Source: Aegilops tauschii subsp. strangulata (taxonomy: Eukaryota > Streptophyta > Magnoliopsida > Poales > Poaceae). Taken from it: a DNA stretch of 64,000 nucleotides. Location of the stretch: positions 445,377,793-445,441,792 of the forward strand of contig NC_053037.3 of assembly GCF_002575655.3 (NCBI RefSeq). The letters run 5' to 3'. The notes under the pieces were generated by a model. It saw only the letters and a program-made list of their open reading frames with translations. It did not search any database and was not told where the DNA came from. Made by a program: the position numbers and the translations under genes. Positions 47,791 through 59,104 of this stretch are shown here, piece after piece (position 1 is the stretch's first letter; each line of letters opens with the position of its first letter).

Positions 47791-47929
47791 TGAAAGCTAA
47801 ATAAAACTGTTGCTTATTGATGATTTGGTGCGGCATACAAGAGTATATAAGAGGGTACAAACCGACTTGGGGTAGGGGTACAAAACTGACTTGGACTAGA
47901 AGTCGTATACCATAATGACTACTCTAACA
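47791..47929 (-). repeat. 5' LTR of element D
   Basis: 139 bp, identical by eye to 22044-22182. On the minus strand it starts TGTTAGAGTAGTC and ends TTAGCTTTCA, followed by the primer-binding site TGGTATCAGA. Confidence 0.92.
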
Positions 47930-47934
47930 CGTAC

Positions 47935-48305
47935 CACTCGGCACCGGAAGGATTGGCACATCAATCGCCATGAATGCGTGCATAGAAACTGCTGCGAGCA
48001 ATTTCTAGCAGATGAGGCACCGGCCGGCCATCATCACCCACGTCCCCCCTTTCCACTTCGCAGGCGGATCGACCGCGCCGGCACAATCGGTCGGCCCCTT
48101 GTTCATCCGCATCCCGCGAGTCCGCTGGACCCCCTCATCGGCCGGATCGGTTCCCCTCGCGCGCATCGGCTGAACCGCGTGGCGCTGGATCCACTCGCGC
48201 GCCTCCTCGCTCGCGTCGGCTGGCTTCGCTAGCACTCGACCTCCTCGCGCGCTTGGTCTCCCTCTAGCGCCTCCTCTGTAATCCCCCCGCATCCTGTCGA
48301 CCGCT
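47935..48305. other. GC-rich low-copy-looking DNA, no gene called
   Basis: Right flank of element D, continuous with 22038 before the insertion. 48040-48290 is rich in CG and contains repeated 'cgcgcctcctcgc'-like words. Open frames exist on both strands but none has recognisable domains. Confidence 0.3.
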
Positions 48306-48318
48306 TTTTTTACGTAGT

Positions 48319-49041
48319 TTTTTTTGAGACACTTTACGATTTTTTTAGACAATCTCGCTTACCTTTATTCAATCTCCAAAATGTTTACAGGAAAGGGAAG
48401 CTCCCTCGGTCGGCCTAACCAAACATGACGACCAAAACCGAGTCCTAAAGCATGCCTAGCGAAAGTGTGAGCCTCGAAATTCGAGCTCCTAAACTCATGA
48501 ACTATATTACAGCAAAAGAAATTCCTAGATTGGTAATTTATTTCATGTAGAATGGCTCCATACCCTGCTGCCGAGTTCACCTTGATGTCATTCACCACCA
48601 TCTTGCTATCTGAAGCAATATGAATCTGGTTCTCGTAAAGATCGTCAGCTAAAGATTGCCCTTCACGTACTCCCAATGCTTCCAGCGTGTTAGGATCAAT
48701 TATATGTCTGAAAGTGACAGCTGAAGCCCCAAGAAATTTTCCTCTCTGATCCCGACAGACTGCCGCCACAGCTCCAAAACTTCCTTCTACAAAGACTGCC
48801 GCATCAACATTAACCTTCGCAAGACTCTCTGGAGGTGCCAACCAAGCTGTTGGTCGTGCTTTGGGCATTTGTGGCTGCGTCGGAGTTTGCCTTTCAACTA
48901 TGTGTAGATCTCCGAGAAAAAAGTTGACAAAAGAATGAGTTGCAAAAGGGCTTTCAAAAATATCTTCATGGATGGCTTTCCTCCTTGATCGCCAAATGGC
49001 CCATAAGGTCACCACCATTCGGGCGAACTCCTCGTGAGACA
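48319..49041 (-). mobile_element. 5'-truncated LINE with RNase H domain
   Basis: A perfect 13-bp target duplication ttttttacgtagt (48306-48318 and 49042-49054), and a poly-A end seen as a T run from 48319. Only the last 0.72 kb was inserted, on the minus strand. Confidence 0.9.
48365..49041 (-). pseudogene. LINE ORF2 C-terminus, RNase H
   Basis: An open 225-codon stretch on the minus strand. The RNase H fold has its acidic residues in VNVDAAVFVEG, TLEALGVREG and HIASDSKMVV, followed by VHEFRSSNFEAHTFARHAL, the usual end of plant LINE RNase H domains. The RT and endonuclease are missing. The frame has no stops, so the insertion may be fairly recent, but without a promoter or upstream domains it is not a working gene. 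Confidence 0.85.
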
Positions 49042-49124
49042 TTTTTTACGTAGTACAAGGGGGACAGCTGCAGCGAGCCAGAGACAGATTGGAGTGGTTA
49101 AATGGGCTGCCTCAAGCGGCCCAA

Positions 49125-50885
49125 TTAACCAGAGGCCTTGGTTTTTTCTTCCAGAGTAGCAGCCCCTAAGGACGGGAGTTCCTATGCGTCGCTCGTTGCG
49201 GCAAATTGCCGAGCGGACGCACAAGCGCGACTCGAGCTGGGCCGGGCCATTAGCGTAGCACAGCGAAAAATCCAAAAAAAGTGTGCTCAAGGGAAGGATC
49301 GAACAAGGGACCTCCTATTGCTTATGCGCGAGCCTAGCCAACGGGATAGATGAGCTTCTTGGTTTACTATGGCGCGCGAAGCTAAAGGTAATATAGATCC
49401 GAGCATTTTGTCAAATTCTGAACGCGAACATTATTTTGGAAATATTTTTTTTAAAGCGAACACTTTTCAACTTTGAGAAGAAGAAAAGAAGGTCGAACAT
49501 TTCTTGAAATATTCGAACAGATTTTTGGTAAACTGAACACTTTTTTGAAAATCACGAACATTATTGAATATGTGAAAAAACAAATTGTTAAAGGGGAAAA
49601 TTTTTGGAACTAATAAAAATAATTTGGAAATGCGAATAGTTTTGGAATCCGTCAACAATTTTTAAAACAAGAAAAAAAATTCAAACTCAGAACAAAATTT
49701 ATAAATGATTTTTGAAAAAAATCCAATAATTTTTAGAAATATGAACAGTTTTTATGAAATCAAGAACATTTTTTAGAACTGTAAAATATTCTAAAAATGA
49801 AAAAGGAACAGGAGAAAGTAAGCAGAAAAACAAGAAAAGAAGATGAACATTTTTCAAATTTGTTAGTATTTTTTTAAAAAAATCGAACATTTTTTGAAAC
49901 TCCCAAACAAAATTAGAAACAGACACATTCTTGAAAATTGCGAACAAAATTTGAAATAGAAACAATTTTTGAAACTACCAAACAAAATTGAAAAATACGA
50001 ACATTTTTTTAAATTTGCGAATGAATTTTGAAAGAGGAACATTTTTTGGAAAATTCGAACATTTTTTCAATACATGAACAATATTTTGAAAACCGGAACA
50101 TATTTTCAACAAGCAATTTTTTTTTAAACTTCGAACTTTTTTTAAAGAACGAATATTTTTTACATGCAATCAAAATTTGAATAGTTTGAACATTTTTAAA
50201 ATTATAAAAATTGAAAAAGTGAAGACGAGGAAAAATAAAGAAAAGAAACAAAAAGAAAAAGGATGAAAAAGAAAACTTGAAAAATAGAAAAGGAATGAAA
50301 AGAAAAAGATAGAGAAGAAAAAATAAACAGGAAAAAGGAATAGAAAAACGAAAAAAGAAACGGAAAAAAGTGTTAGGAAGCTCCTAGAAGGTTCCCAAAA
50401 CCGGAAAAAAACTGGCTGGGAACAAGCGAGAAGGTTCCTAAAACCAAAATCGTCGAAACGTTTTACGGGCCGGCCCACGCGCGAACCCTCGTTCGATCTC
50501 CCTATGCGTCCGCCCGACAACTCGCCGCAGCGAGCGGCAAATAAGATATTCCCCTAAGGACAGTTGGGCCAGGATGCTACAGAAGTTGGGCCAAGACGCT
50601 ACATCACATAGATCTAACGGCCAAGAATGATTAAATCAGCAAAACGGACGGCGACAAAGCCTAATGACATGAGAAAGCTCGGTTTAGCCTCAGTTTTATA
50701 TTGATTAAAAGTAGGCCTCGGTTTTTTCTTCCAGAGTAGCAGCCCCTTAGGACATCTGGGCCAGGACCTGCAGAAGTTGGCCCAGAACACTACATCTGAC
50801 GGACATAAACGGGCAGATCAAGAAAACGGACGGCCGAAAACCCAAATCGCTGTGAGGGCTCGCTTTAGGTGCGGTTATACTCTCC
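49125..50885 (+). repeat. Tandem duplication, about 180-bp units, the first split by a MULE
   Basis: Unit 1 is 49125-49173 plus 50562-50705; unit 2 is 50713-50885. Both read 'ttttttcttccagagtagc', 'agcccc', 'taggac/taaggac', 'tgggccagga', 'cagaagttgg' and 'aaacggacgg'. Unit 2 lacks the MULE and so shows the empty site. Confidence 0.85.
49174..50550. mobile_element. MULE-like element, 1.38 kb, AT-rich interior
   Basis: Inverted ends of about 47 bp: the left has 'gctcgttgcggcaaatt' and 'gagcggacgca', the right in reverse 'gctcgctgcggcgagtt' and 'gggcggacgca'. The duplication cccctaaggac is perfect (49163-49173 and 50551-50561; 9-11 bp). The interior (49400-50370) is a run of degenerate 'gaacattttttgaaa'-type words with no coding capacity. 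Confidence 0.8.
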
Positions 50886-50887
50886 TT

Positions 50888-51035
50888 AATGTGCTTTGGA
50901 ATTCCTGAAGATGGATTGGTGGCCATGGTTTTGTTTAGCTTATCTCGGTGCATATGTGTTCGTGTTGTAACCTGCAATCGTTGGAAACCCAATTCTTGGG
51001 GACTGTCAGTCCATGATCAATTACGTGAGGGTAGG
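50888..51035 (+). pseudogene. Fragment matching the F-box gene 3' flank
   Basis: About 90% alike by eye to the three pieces 14550-14589, 15003-15043 and 16538-16614 joined in order ('gtgct(t/c)tggaa', 'gaagat', 'ggccatggttttgttt', 'gtaacctgcaatcgttgga', 'cagtccatgatc'). It has neither the MITE nor the LINE and no F-box coding sequence. It is a dispersed copy of the ancestral 3' flank, or both derive from a common repeat. Confidence 0.75.
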
Positions 51036-51159
51036 CTAAATTACCTATTTAAATTCCTAAAGAAAAAGATGAACGAAAATGCTAACTGGCCACCATCAGC
51101 CAGGGGGATTGCAAACTGGCGACCCTGAGCCAGGGGGATTTCACAGCGAATGTCCTCCC

Positions 51160-51606
51160 TGTTGAAGTATAATGTCCAACCCTTTTCCATAGTTTGTAAT
51201 TTTGGATGAGTTGGCTGCAATATGAATTCAATATGGTATCCGAGCCAAAAGATCTTGTGTTCAAGACCCTGCCAATACAGTATTAAAAAATGATTCTGCG
51301 TCCTAAATAAATCCGACGGACTAAATAAGCATAGACTTGAGGGGGAGTGTTGAAATATATTGCCCGTCTCTCCCCGTCAGTTCGAACTGATGGGTGATCT
51401 TGGTAGATGCATAAGCTTGCAACCAAGAGGGTTCAGAGCTCAAAACCCAGTAAACGCAATAAATAATTGTGGCCTGCCTTGTTTCCGCTGCTCACGTCAT
51501 AAACTTCGAAGGAGCATAAACGTGAGGGGAGGGGGTGTTGGAGTATAATGTCTAGCCCTCTCCTATAGTTTGGACTTTTAAATGGGTTAGCTGGAGCATG
51601 AATTCA
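51160..51606 (+). mobile_element. Miniature LTR retrotransposon (TRIM/SMART-like), 447 bp
   Basis: Two 71-bp terminal repeats, 51160-51230 and 51536-51606, both running from TGTTG(A/G)AGTATAATGTC to GAATTCA and about 80% alike by eye. Inside the first lies TGGTATCCGAGCC (51234-51246), one base off the methionine initiator tRNA primer site; before the second lies the purine run GTGAGGGGAGGGGG. There is no coding capacity. A target duplication was not found (ctccc left, gtact right), which leaves some doubt. A second 'tgttgaaatata' near 51348 hints at a tandem or recombined copy. Confidence 0.6.
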
Positions 51607-52080
51607 GTACTCCCTACCGTCGTAGGAATCTCCGAACAGAACCGACGCCATGTAGTATCGCCGAAATTGTTCGTTGTTCAGCCGCTTTCCAAAAATCACT
51701 AGAACATAAATGCGCGTGTTGCCGCGCTTGTGATCTTAGCAACAGAAAGAATAAAATATTAGAGAAGATTTGGAATGTAGACGCATTTGATAGTTTGAAA
51801 GGAAAACATACAAAGTCTTATATTGGGGCATGTATGATAAATAGGTTGCAGAGTAGATTGAGGATGAGCTATACAGGAAGTGTCCCACACTTCTCTTGAT
51901 TCTGATTTGGTCTCTTTGATGGTTCTAACTAATTTACTGAGATAAAAGGCGTTAGGAGCTGCAATGTTCAGGGAAATTTTAGTAAGTGAAAACAAAGCAA
52001 CGACTACATACCTGACTGTCAAGGTGAAACTTGGTAATTTTCAAGAAGGTGAGGATCAAGCGCGGAAGGGTGGCATGTAG
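51607..52080. other. Intergenic DNA; 3' end of a possible minus-strand unit
   Basis: No recognisable gene on its own. On the minus strand a splice-donor-like CAG|GTATGT lies near 52020 and an acceptor-like TTGCAG near 51962. See the entry for 61363-61544. Confidence 0.3.
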
Positions 52081-53804
52081 TGTTGGAAATATGCCCTAGA
52101 GGCAATAATAAATGGTTATCATTATATTTCTTTGTTCATGATAATTGTCTATTGTTCATGCTATAATTGTATTGTCCGGAAATCGTAATACATGTGTGAA
52201 TACATAGACCACAACGTGTCCCTAGTAAGCCTCTAGTTGACTAGCTCGTTGATCAACAGATAGTCATGGTTTCCTGACTATGGACATTGGATGTCATTGA
52301 TAACGGGATCACATCAATAGGAGAATGATGTGATGGACAAGACCCAATCCTAAGCATAGCATAAAAGATCGTGTAGTTTCGTTTGCTAGAGCTTTTCCAA
52401 TGTCAAGTATCTTTTCCTTAGACCATGAGATCGTGCAACTCCCGGATACCGTAGGAGTGCTTTGGGTGTGCCAAACGTCACAACGTAACTGGGTGACTAT
52501 AAAGGTGCACTACGGGTATCTCCGAAAGTGACTGTTGGGTTGGCACGGATCGAGACTGGGATTTGTCACTCCGTGTGACGGAGAGGTATCTCTGGGCCCA
52601 CTCGGTAATGCATCATCATAATGAGCTCAATGTGACTAAGGAGTTAGTCACGGGATCATGCATTGCGGTACGAGTAAAGAGACTTGCCGGTAACGAGATT
52701 GAACAAGGTATCGGGATACCGACGATCGAATCTCGGGCAAGTAACATACCGATTGACAAAGGGAATTGTATACGGGATTGATTGAATCCTCGACACCGTG
52801 GTTCATCCGATGAGATCATCGTGGAACATGTGGGAGCCAACATGGGTATCCAGATCCCGCTGTTGGTTATTGACCGGAGAGACGTCTCGGTCATGTCTGC
52901 ATGTCTCCCGAACCCGTATGGTCTACACACTTAAGGTTCGGTGACGCTAGGGTTGTAGAGATATATGTATGCGGAAACCCGAAAGTTGTTCGGAGTCCCG
53001 GATGAGATCCCGGACGTCAAGAGAGGTTCCGAAATGGTCCGGAGGTGAAGAATTATATATAGGAAGTCAAGTTTCGGCCACCGGGAAAGTTTCGGGGGTT
53101 ACCGGTATTGTACCGGGACCACCGGAAGGGTCCCGGGGGTCCACCGGATGGGGCCACCTGTCCCGGAGGGCCCCGTGGGCTGAAAGTGGAAGGGAACCAG
53201 CCCTTAGTGGGCTGGGGCGCCCCCCTTGGGCCTCCCCCCATGCGCCTAGGGTTGGGAACCCTAGGGGGAGCTTCCCCCTTGCCTTGGGGGGCAAGGCACC
53301 CCTTTCCACCCCTTGGCCGCCGCCCCCCCCCCCCCCCCAACCCTAGATGGGTTTTGGCCGCCCCCCCCTCCCAAGGGGGCCTATATAAAGGGGGGAGGGA
53401 GGGCAGCAATACACAGCCTCTGGCGCCTCCCTCCCCCCTGCAACACCTCTCTCTCTCTCGCAGAAGCTTGGCGAAGCCCTGCCGGAGACCCGCTACATCC
53501 ACCACCACGCCGTCGTGCTGCTGGATCTCCATCAACCTCTCCTTCCCCCTTGCTGGATCAAGAAGGAGGAGACGTCGCTGCACCGTACGTGTGTTGAACG
53601 CGGAGGTGCCGTCCGTTCGGCACTCGGTCATCGGTGATTTGGATCACGGCGAGTACGACTCCGTCATCCACGTTCATTGGAACGCTTCCGCTCGTGATCT
53701 ACAAGGGTATGTAGATGCACTCCTTTCCCCTCGTTGCTAGTAGACTCCATAGATGCATCTTGGTGAGCGTAGGAAAATTTTAAATTATGCTACGATTCCC
53801 AACA
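52081..53804 (+). repeat. 5' LTR of element C
   Basis: TG...CA ended. It contains a 16-base C run (53323-53338) and a TATATAAA near 53382, the likely promoter. The CT run is short here (53447-53459). Confidence 0.93.
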
Positions 53805-55096
53805 GTGGTATCAGAGCCAGGTCTATGCGTAGTTACATTGCACGAGTAGAACACAAAGTAGTTGTGGGCGTTGAGTTTGCCAATTCTTCTTGCCGCTACT
53901 AGTCTTTTCTTGTTTCGGCGGCATTGTAGGATGAAGCGGCCCGGACCGACCTTACACGTACACTTACGTGAGACAGGTTCCACCGACTGACATGCACAAG
54001 TTGCATAAGGTGGCTAGCGGGTGTCTGTCTCTCCTACTTTAGTCGGAACGGATTCGATGAAAAGGGTCCTTATGAAGGGTAAATAGAAATTGGCAAATCA
54101 CGTTGTGGTCATACGTAGGTAAGAAACGTTCTTGCTAGAAACCTACAAACCACGTAAAAGTTTGCAACAACAATTAGAGGACGTCTAACTTGTTTTTGCA
54201 GCAAGTGTCATGTGATGTGATATGGCCAGAAGGATGTGATGAATGATATATGTGATGTATGAGATTGATCATGTTCTTGTAATAGGAATCACGACTTGCA
54301 TGTCGATGAGTATGACAACCGGTAGGAGCCATAGGAGTTGTCTTAATTTATTTATGACCTGCGTGTCAACTGGAACGTCATGTAATTACTTTACTTTATT
54401 GCTAACCGTTAGCCATAGTAGTAGAAGTAATAGTTGGCGAGACAACTTCATGAAGACACGATGATGGAGATCATGGTGTCATGCCGGTGACAAAGATGAT
54501 CATGGTGCCCCGAAGATGGAGATCAAAGGAGCATAATGATATTGGCCATATCATGTCACTATTTGATTGCATGTGATGCTTATCATGTTTTTGCATCTTA
54601 TTTGCTTAGAACGACGGTAGTAAGTAAGATGATCCCTTATAATAATTTCAAGAAAGGTTTTCACCCTAACTGTGCACCGTTGCGAAGGTTCGTTGTTTCG
54701 AAGCACCACGTGATGATCGGGTGTGATAGATTCTAACGTTCGCATACAACGGGTGTTGACGAGCCTAGCATGTACAGACATGGCCTCGGAACACACGCAA
54801 TACACTTAGGTTGGCTTGACGAGCCTAGCATGTACAGACATGGCCTCGGAACACGGAGGACCGAAAGGTCGAGCATGAGTCGTACAGAAGATACGATCAA
54901 CATGGAGATGTTCACCGATCTTGACTAGTCCGTCTCACGTGATGATCGGACACGGCCTAGTTAAACTCGGATCATGTTTCACTTAGATGACGAGAGGGAT
55001 GTCTATCTGAGTGGGAGTTCATTAAATAATTTGATTAGATGAACTCAATTATCATGAACTTAGTCTAAAATCTTTACACTATGTCTTGTAGATCAA

Positions 55097-55714
55097 ATGG
55101 CCAACATTGTCCTCAATTTCAACGCGTTCCTAGAGAAAACCAAGCTGAAAGATGATGGCAGCAACTATACGGACTGGGTCCGGAACCTGAGGCTCATCCT
55201 CATAGTAGCCAAGAAAGATTATGTTTTAGAAGCACCGCTAGGTGAAGCACCAATCCCAGAGAACCAAGACGTTATGAACGCTTGGCAATCACGTGCTGAT
55301 GATTACTCCCTCGTTCAGTGCGGCATGCTTTACAGCTTAGAACCGGGCCTCCAAAAGCGTTTTGAGAAACATGGAGCATACGAGATGTTCGAGGAGCTGA
55401 AACTGGTTTTTCAAGCTCATGCCCGGGTCGAGAGATATGATGTCTCCGACAAGTTCTTCAGCTGTAAAATGGAGGAGAACAGTTCTGTTAGTGAGCACAT
55501 ACTCGGAATGTCTGGGTTGCACAACCGCTTGTCTCAGCTGGGAGTTAATCTCCCGGATGACGCGGTCATTGACAGAATCCTCCAGTCGCTTCCACCAAGC
55601 TACAAGAGCTTTGTGATGAACTACAATATGCAGGGGATGGAAAAGACCATTCCCGAGGTATATTCAATGCTGAAATCAGCGGAGGGGAGATCAGAAAAGA
55701 ACATCAAGTGTTGA
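55097..55714 (+). pseudogene. Element C gag (UBN2-type), frameshifted at its end
   Basis: ATG at 55097. The frame encodes a typical copia gag: LNFNAFLEKTKLKDDGSNY, NYTDWVRNLRLIL and LPPSYKSFVMNYN. It would form the nucleoprotein particle. Near 55690 the reading shifts, apparently by loss of one base, so the gag domain is separated from the zinc knuckle, which continues in the next frame from 55708. The rest of the frame is clean. Confidence 0.85.
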
Positions 55715-56931
55715 TGGTGAATAAAACCACTAAGTTCAAGAAGGGCAAGGGTAAGAAGAACTTCAAGAAGGACGGCAAGGGAGTTGCCGCGCCCGGTAAA
55801 CCAGTTACTGGGAAGAAGTCAAAGAATGGACCCAAGCCTGAAACTGAGTGCTTTTATTGCAAGGGAAGTGGTCACTGGAAGCGGAACTGCTCCAAATACT
55901 TAGCGGACAAGAAGAAGGCCGGCAACACCAAAGGTATATGTGATATACAAGTTATTGATGTGTACCTTACCAGTACTCGTAGTAGCTCCTGGGTATTTGA
56001 TACCGGTGCGGTTGCTCATATTTGTAACTCAAAACAGGAACTACGGAATAAACGGAGACTGGCAAAGGACGAGGTGACGATGCGCGTCGGGAATGGTTCC
56101 AAGGTCGATGTGATCGCCGTCGGCACGCTACCTCTGCATCTACCCACGGGATTAGTTTTAAACCTCAATAATTGTTATTTAGTGCCAGCTTTGAGCATGA
56201 ACATTGTATCTGGATCTCGTTTAATTCGAGATGGCTACTCATTTAAATCCGAGAATAATGGTTGTTCTGTTTATTTGAGAGATATGTTTTATGGTCATGC
56301 CCCGCTGGTCAATGGTTTATTTTTGATGAATCTCGAACGTGATGTTACACATGTTCATAGTGTGAATACCAAAAGATGTAAAGTTGATAACGATAGTCCC
56401 ACATACTCGTGGCACTGCCGCCTTGGTCACATTGGTGTCAAGCGCATGAAGAAGCTCCATGCAGATGGACTTTTGGAGTCTCTTGATTACGAATCATTTG
56501 ACACGTGCGAACCATGCCTCATGGGTAAGATGACCAAGACTCCGTTCTCCGGAACAATGGAGCGAGCAACCAACTTATTGGAAATCATACATACCGATGT
56601 GTGCGGTCCAATGAGTGTTGAGGCTCGCGGAGGATATCGTTATGTTCTCACTCTCACTGATGATTTAAGTAGATATGGGTATGTCTACCTAATGAAACAC
56701 AAGTCTGAAACCTTTGAAAAGTTCAAGGAATTTCAGAGTGAAGTCGAGAATCAACGTGACAGGAAAATAAAATTCTTACGATCAGATCGTGGTGGAGAAT
56801 ATTTAAGTCACGAATTTGGTGCACACTTAAGGAAATGTGGAATAGTTTCACAACTCACGCCGCCTGGAACACCTCAGAGAAACGGTGTGTCCGAACGTCT
56901 CGCACTCTATTGGATATGGTGCGATCTATGA
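55708..56931 (+). pseudogene. Element C zinc knuckle, protease and integrase N-terminal half
   Basis: A CCHC knuckle CFYCKGSGHWKRNC (55849-55890) after a Lys-rich stretch, protease WVFDTGAVAHI, integrase zinc-binding HCRLGHIG...CEPCLMGK, and the core acidic residues in HTDVCGPM and LRSDRGGEY. Near 56900 a deletion of a few bases relative to the expected order shifts the frame, and this frame ends at 56929-56931. Natural integrase from this copy would be truncated. Confidence 0.85.
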
Positions 56932-59039
56932 TGTCTCTTACCGATTTACCGCTCTCATTTTGGGGATATGCTTTAGAGACTGCCGCATTCACTTTAAATA
57001 GGGCTCCGTCGAAATCCGTTGAGACGACACCGTATGAATTATGGTTTGGGAAGAAACCTAAGCTGTCGTTTCTAAAAGTTTGGGGATGCGATGCTTATGT
57101 CAAGAAATTTCAACCTGAAAAGCTCGAACCCAAATCGGAAAAATGCGTCTTCATAGGATACCCTAAGGAAACTATTGGGTATACCTTCTACCTCAGATCC
57201 GAAGGCAAGATCTTCGTTGCCAAGAACGGGTCCTTTCTGGAGAAGGAGTTTCTCTCAAAAGAATTGAGTGGGAGGAAAGTGGAACTTGATGAGGTGATAG
57301 TCACCCCTTCCGAACCGGAAAGTAGCGCAGCGCGGGAAAATGTTCCTGTGGTGCCTACACCGACTGGGGAGGAAGTTAATGATGATGATTATGAAGCTTC
57401 GGATCAAGTTACTGAACTTCGTAGGTCCACAAGGACACGTTCCGCACCAGAGTGGTACGGCAACCCTGTCCTGGAAATCATGTTGTTAGACAACGGTGAA
57501 CCTTCGAACTATGAAGAAGCGATGGCGGGCCCGGATTCCGACAAATGGCTAGAAGCCATGAAATCCGAGATAGGATCCATGTATGAAAACGAAGTATGGA
57601 CTTTGACTGACTTGCCTGATGATCGGCAAGCCATAGAAAACAAATGGATCTTTAAGAAGAAGACGGACGCGGATGGTAATGTGACCATCTACAAAGCTCG
57701 ACTTGTCGCTAAGGGTTATCGACAAGTTCAAGGGGTTGACTACGATGAGACTTTCTCACCCGTAGCGAAGCTGAAGTCCGTCCGAATCATGTTAGCAATT
57801 GCCGCATACTATGATTATGAGATATGGCAGATGGACGTCAAAACGGCATTCCTTAATGGCTTCCTTAAGGAAGAGTTGTATATGATGCAGCCGGAAGGTT
57901 TTGTCGATCCTAAGAATGCTAACAAAGTATGCAAGCTCCAACGCTCAATCTATGGGCTGGTGCAAGCATCTCGGAGTTGGAACATTCGCTTTGATGAGAT
58001 GATCAAAGCGTTTGGGTTTACACAGACTTATGGAAAAGCCTGTGTTTACAAGAAAGTGAGTGGGAGCTCTGTAGCATTTCTCATATTATATGTGGATGAC
58101 ATACTGTTGATGGGAAATGATATAGAATTCTTGGAGAGTATAAAGGCCTATTTGAATAAGTGTTTTTCAATGAAGGACCTTGGAGAAGCTGCTTATATAT
58201 TAGGCATCAAGATCTATAGAGATAGATCAAGACGCCTCATTGGTCTTTCACAGAGTACATACCTTGACAAGATATTGAAGAAGTTCAATATGGATCAGTC
58301 CAAGAAGGGGTTCTTGCCTGTATTGCAAGGTGTGCAGTTGAGCACGGCTCAATGCCCGACCACGGCAGAAGATAGAGAAAAGATGAGTGTCATCCCCTAT
58401 GCCTCGGCCATAGGGTCTATTATGTATGCCATGCTGTGTACCAGACCTGATGTAAAACTTGCCGTAAGTTTGGTAGGAAGGTACCAAAGTAATCCCGGAA
58501 TGGAACACTGGACAGCGGTCAAGAATATCCTGAAGTACATGAAGAGGACTAAGGATATGTTTCTCGTTTATGGAGGTGACGAAGAGCTCGTCGTAAAGGG
58601 TTACGTCGACGCTAGCTTCGACACAGATCTGGATGACTCGAAGTCACAGACCGGATACGTGTATATATTGAATGGAGGAGCAGTAAGCTGGTGCAGTTGC
58701 AAGCAAAGCGTCGTGACGGGATCTACATGTGAAGCGGAGTACATGGCAGCCTCGGAGGCAGCACAGGAAGCAGTCTGGATGAAGGAGTTCATTACCGACC
58801 TAGGGGTGATTCCCAATGCGTCGGGCCCAATGACTCTCTTCTGTGACAACACTGGAGCTATTGCCCTTGCGAAGGAGCCCAGGTTTCACAGGAAGACCAG
58901 GCATATCAAGCGTCGCTTCAACTCCATTCGTGAAAGTGTTCAAAATGGAGACATAGATATTTGTAAAGTACATACGGACCTGAATGTAGCAGATCCGTTG
59001 ACTAAACCTCTCCCTAGGGAAAAACATGATCAACACTAG
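56835..59039 (+). pseudogene. Element C integrase C-terminal half, reverse transcriptase, RNase H
   Basis: An open stretch to 59039. After the shift the integrase tail continues (WGYALETAAFTLNRAPSK), then the RT with KWIFKKKTDADGN, MDVKTAFLNG and intact YVDD (58089-58100), then RNase H with GYVDASFDTD, TCEAEYMAASEA and FCDNTGAI. All RT and RNase H catalytic residues are present, unlike copies 1 and 2 in element A. It would be translated only if joined to the upstream frames, so this copy is probably non-autonomous despite its youth. Confidence 0.88.
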
Positions 59040-59104
59040 GACGCAATGGGTGTTCGATTCATCACAATGTAACTAGATTATTGACTCTAGTGCAAGTGGG
59101 AGAC

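Larger units (their letters stand above)
22044..47929 (-). mobile_element. Element D: short-LTR copia retrotransposon split by a nested Angela
   Basis: Two 139-bp LTRs (22044-22182 and 47791-47929), identical by eye, and a perfect 5-bp target duplication cgtac (22039-22043 and 47930-47934). On the minus strand a primer-binding site TGGTATCAGA follows the 5' LTR (47790-47781), and a purine run TGCGGGGGGA precedes the 3' LTR (22192-22183). Removing the Angela nest (23861-44786 plus one ggtac) leaves 4,955 bp. Domain order gag-protease-integrase-RT-RNase H is that of Ty1/copia. Confidence 0.92.

Noticed and set aside
49440..50340. Repeated 'gaacattttttgaaa' words resembling a regular array
   Set aside because: Spacing and sequence are irregular, with no conserved repeat and spacer as in CRISPR; it is degenerate AT-rich MULE interior.
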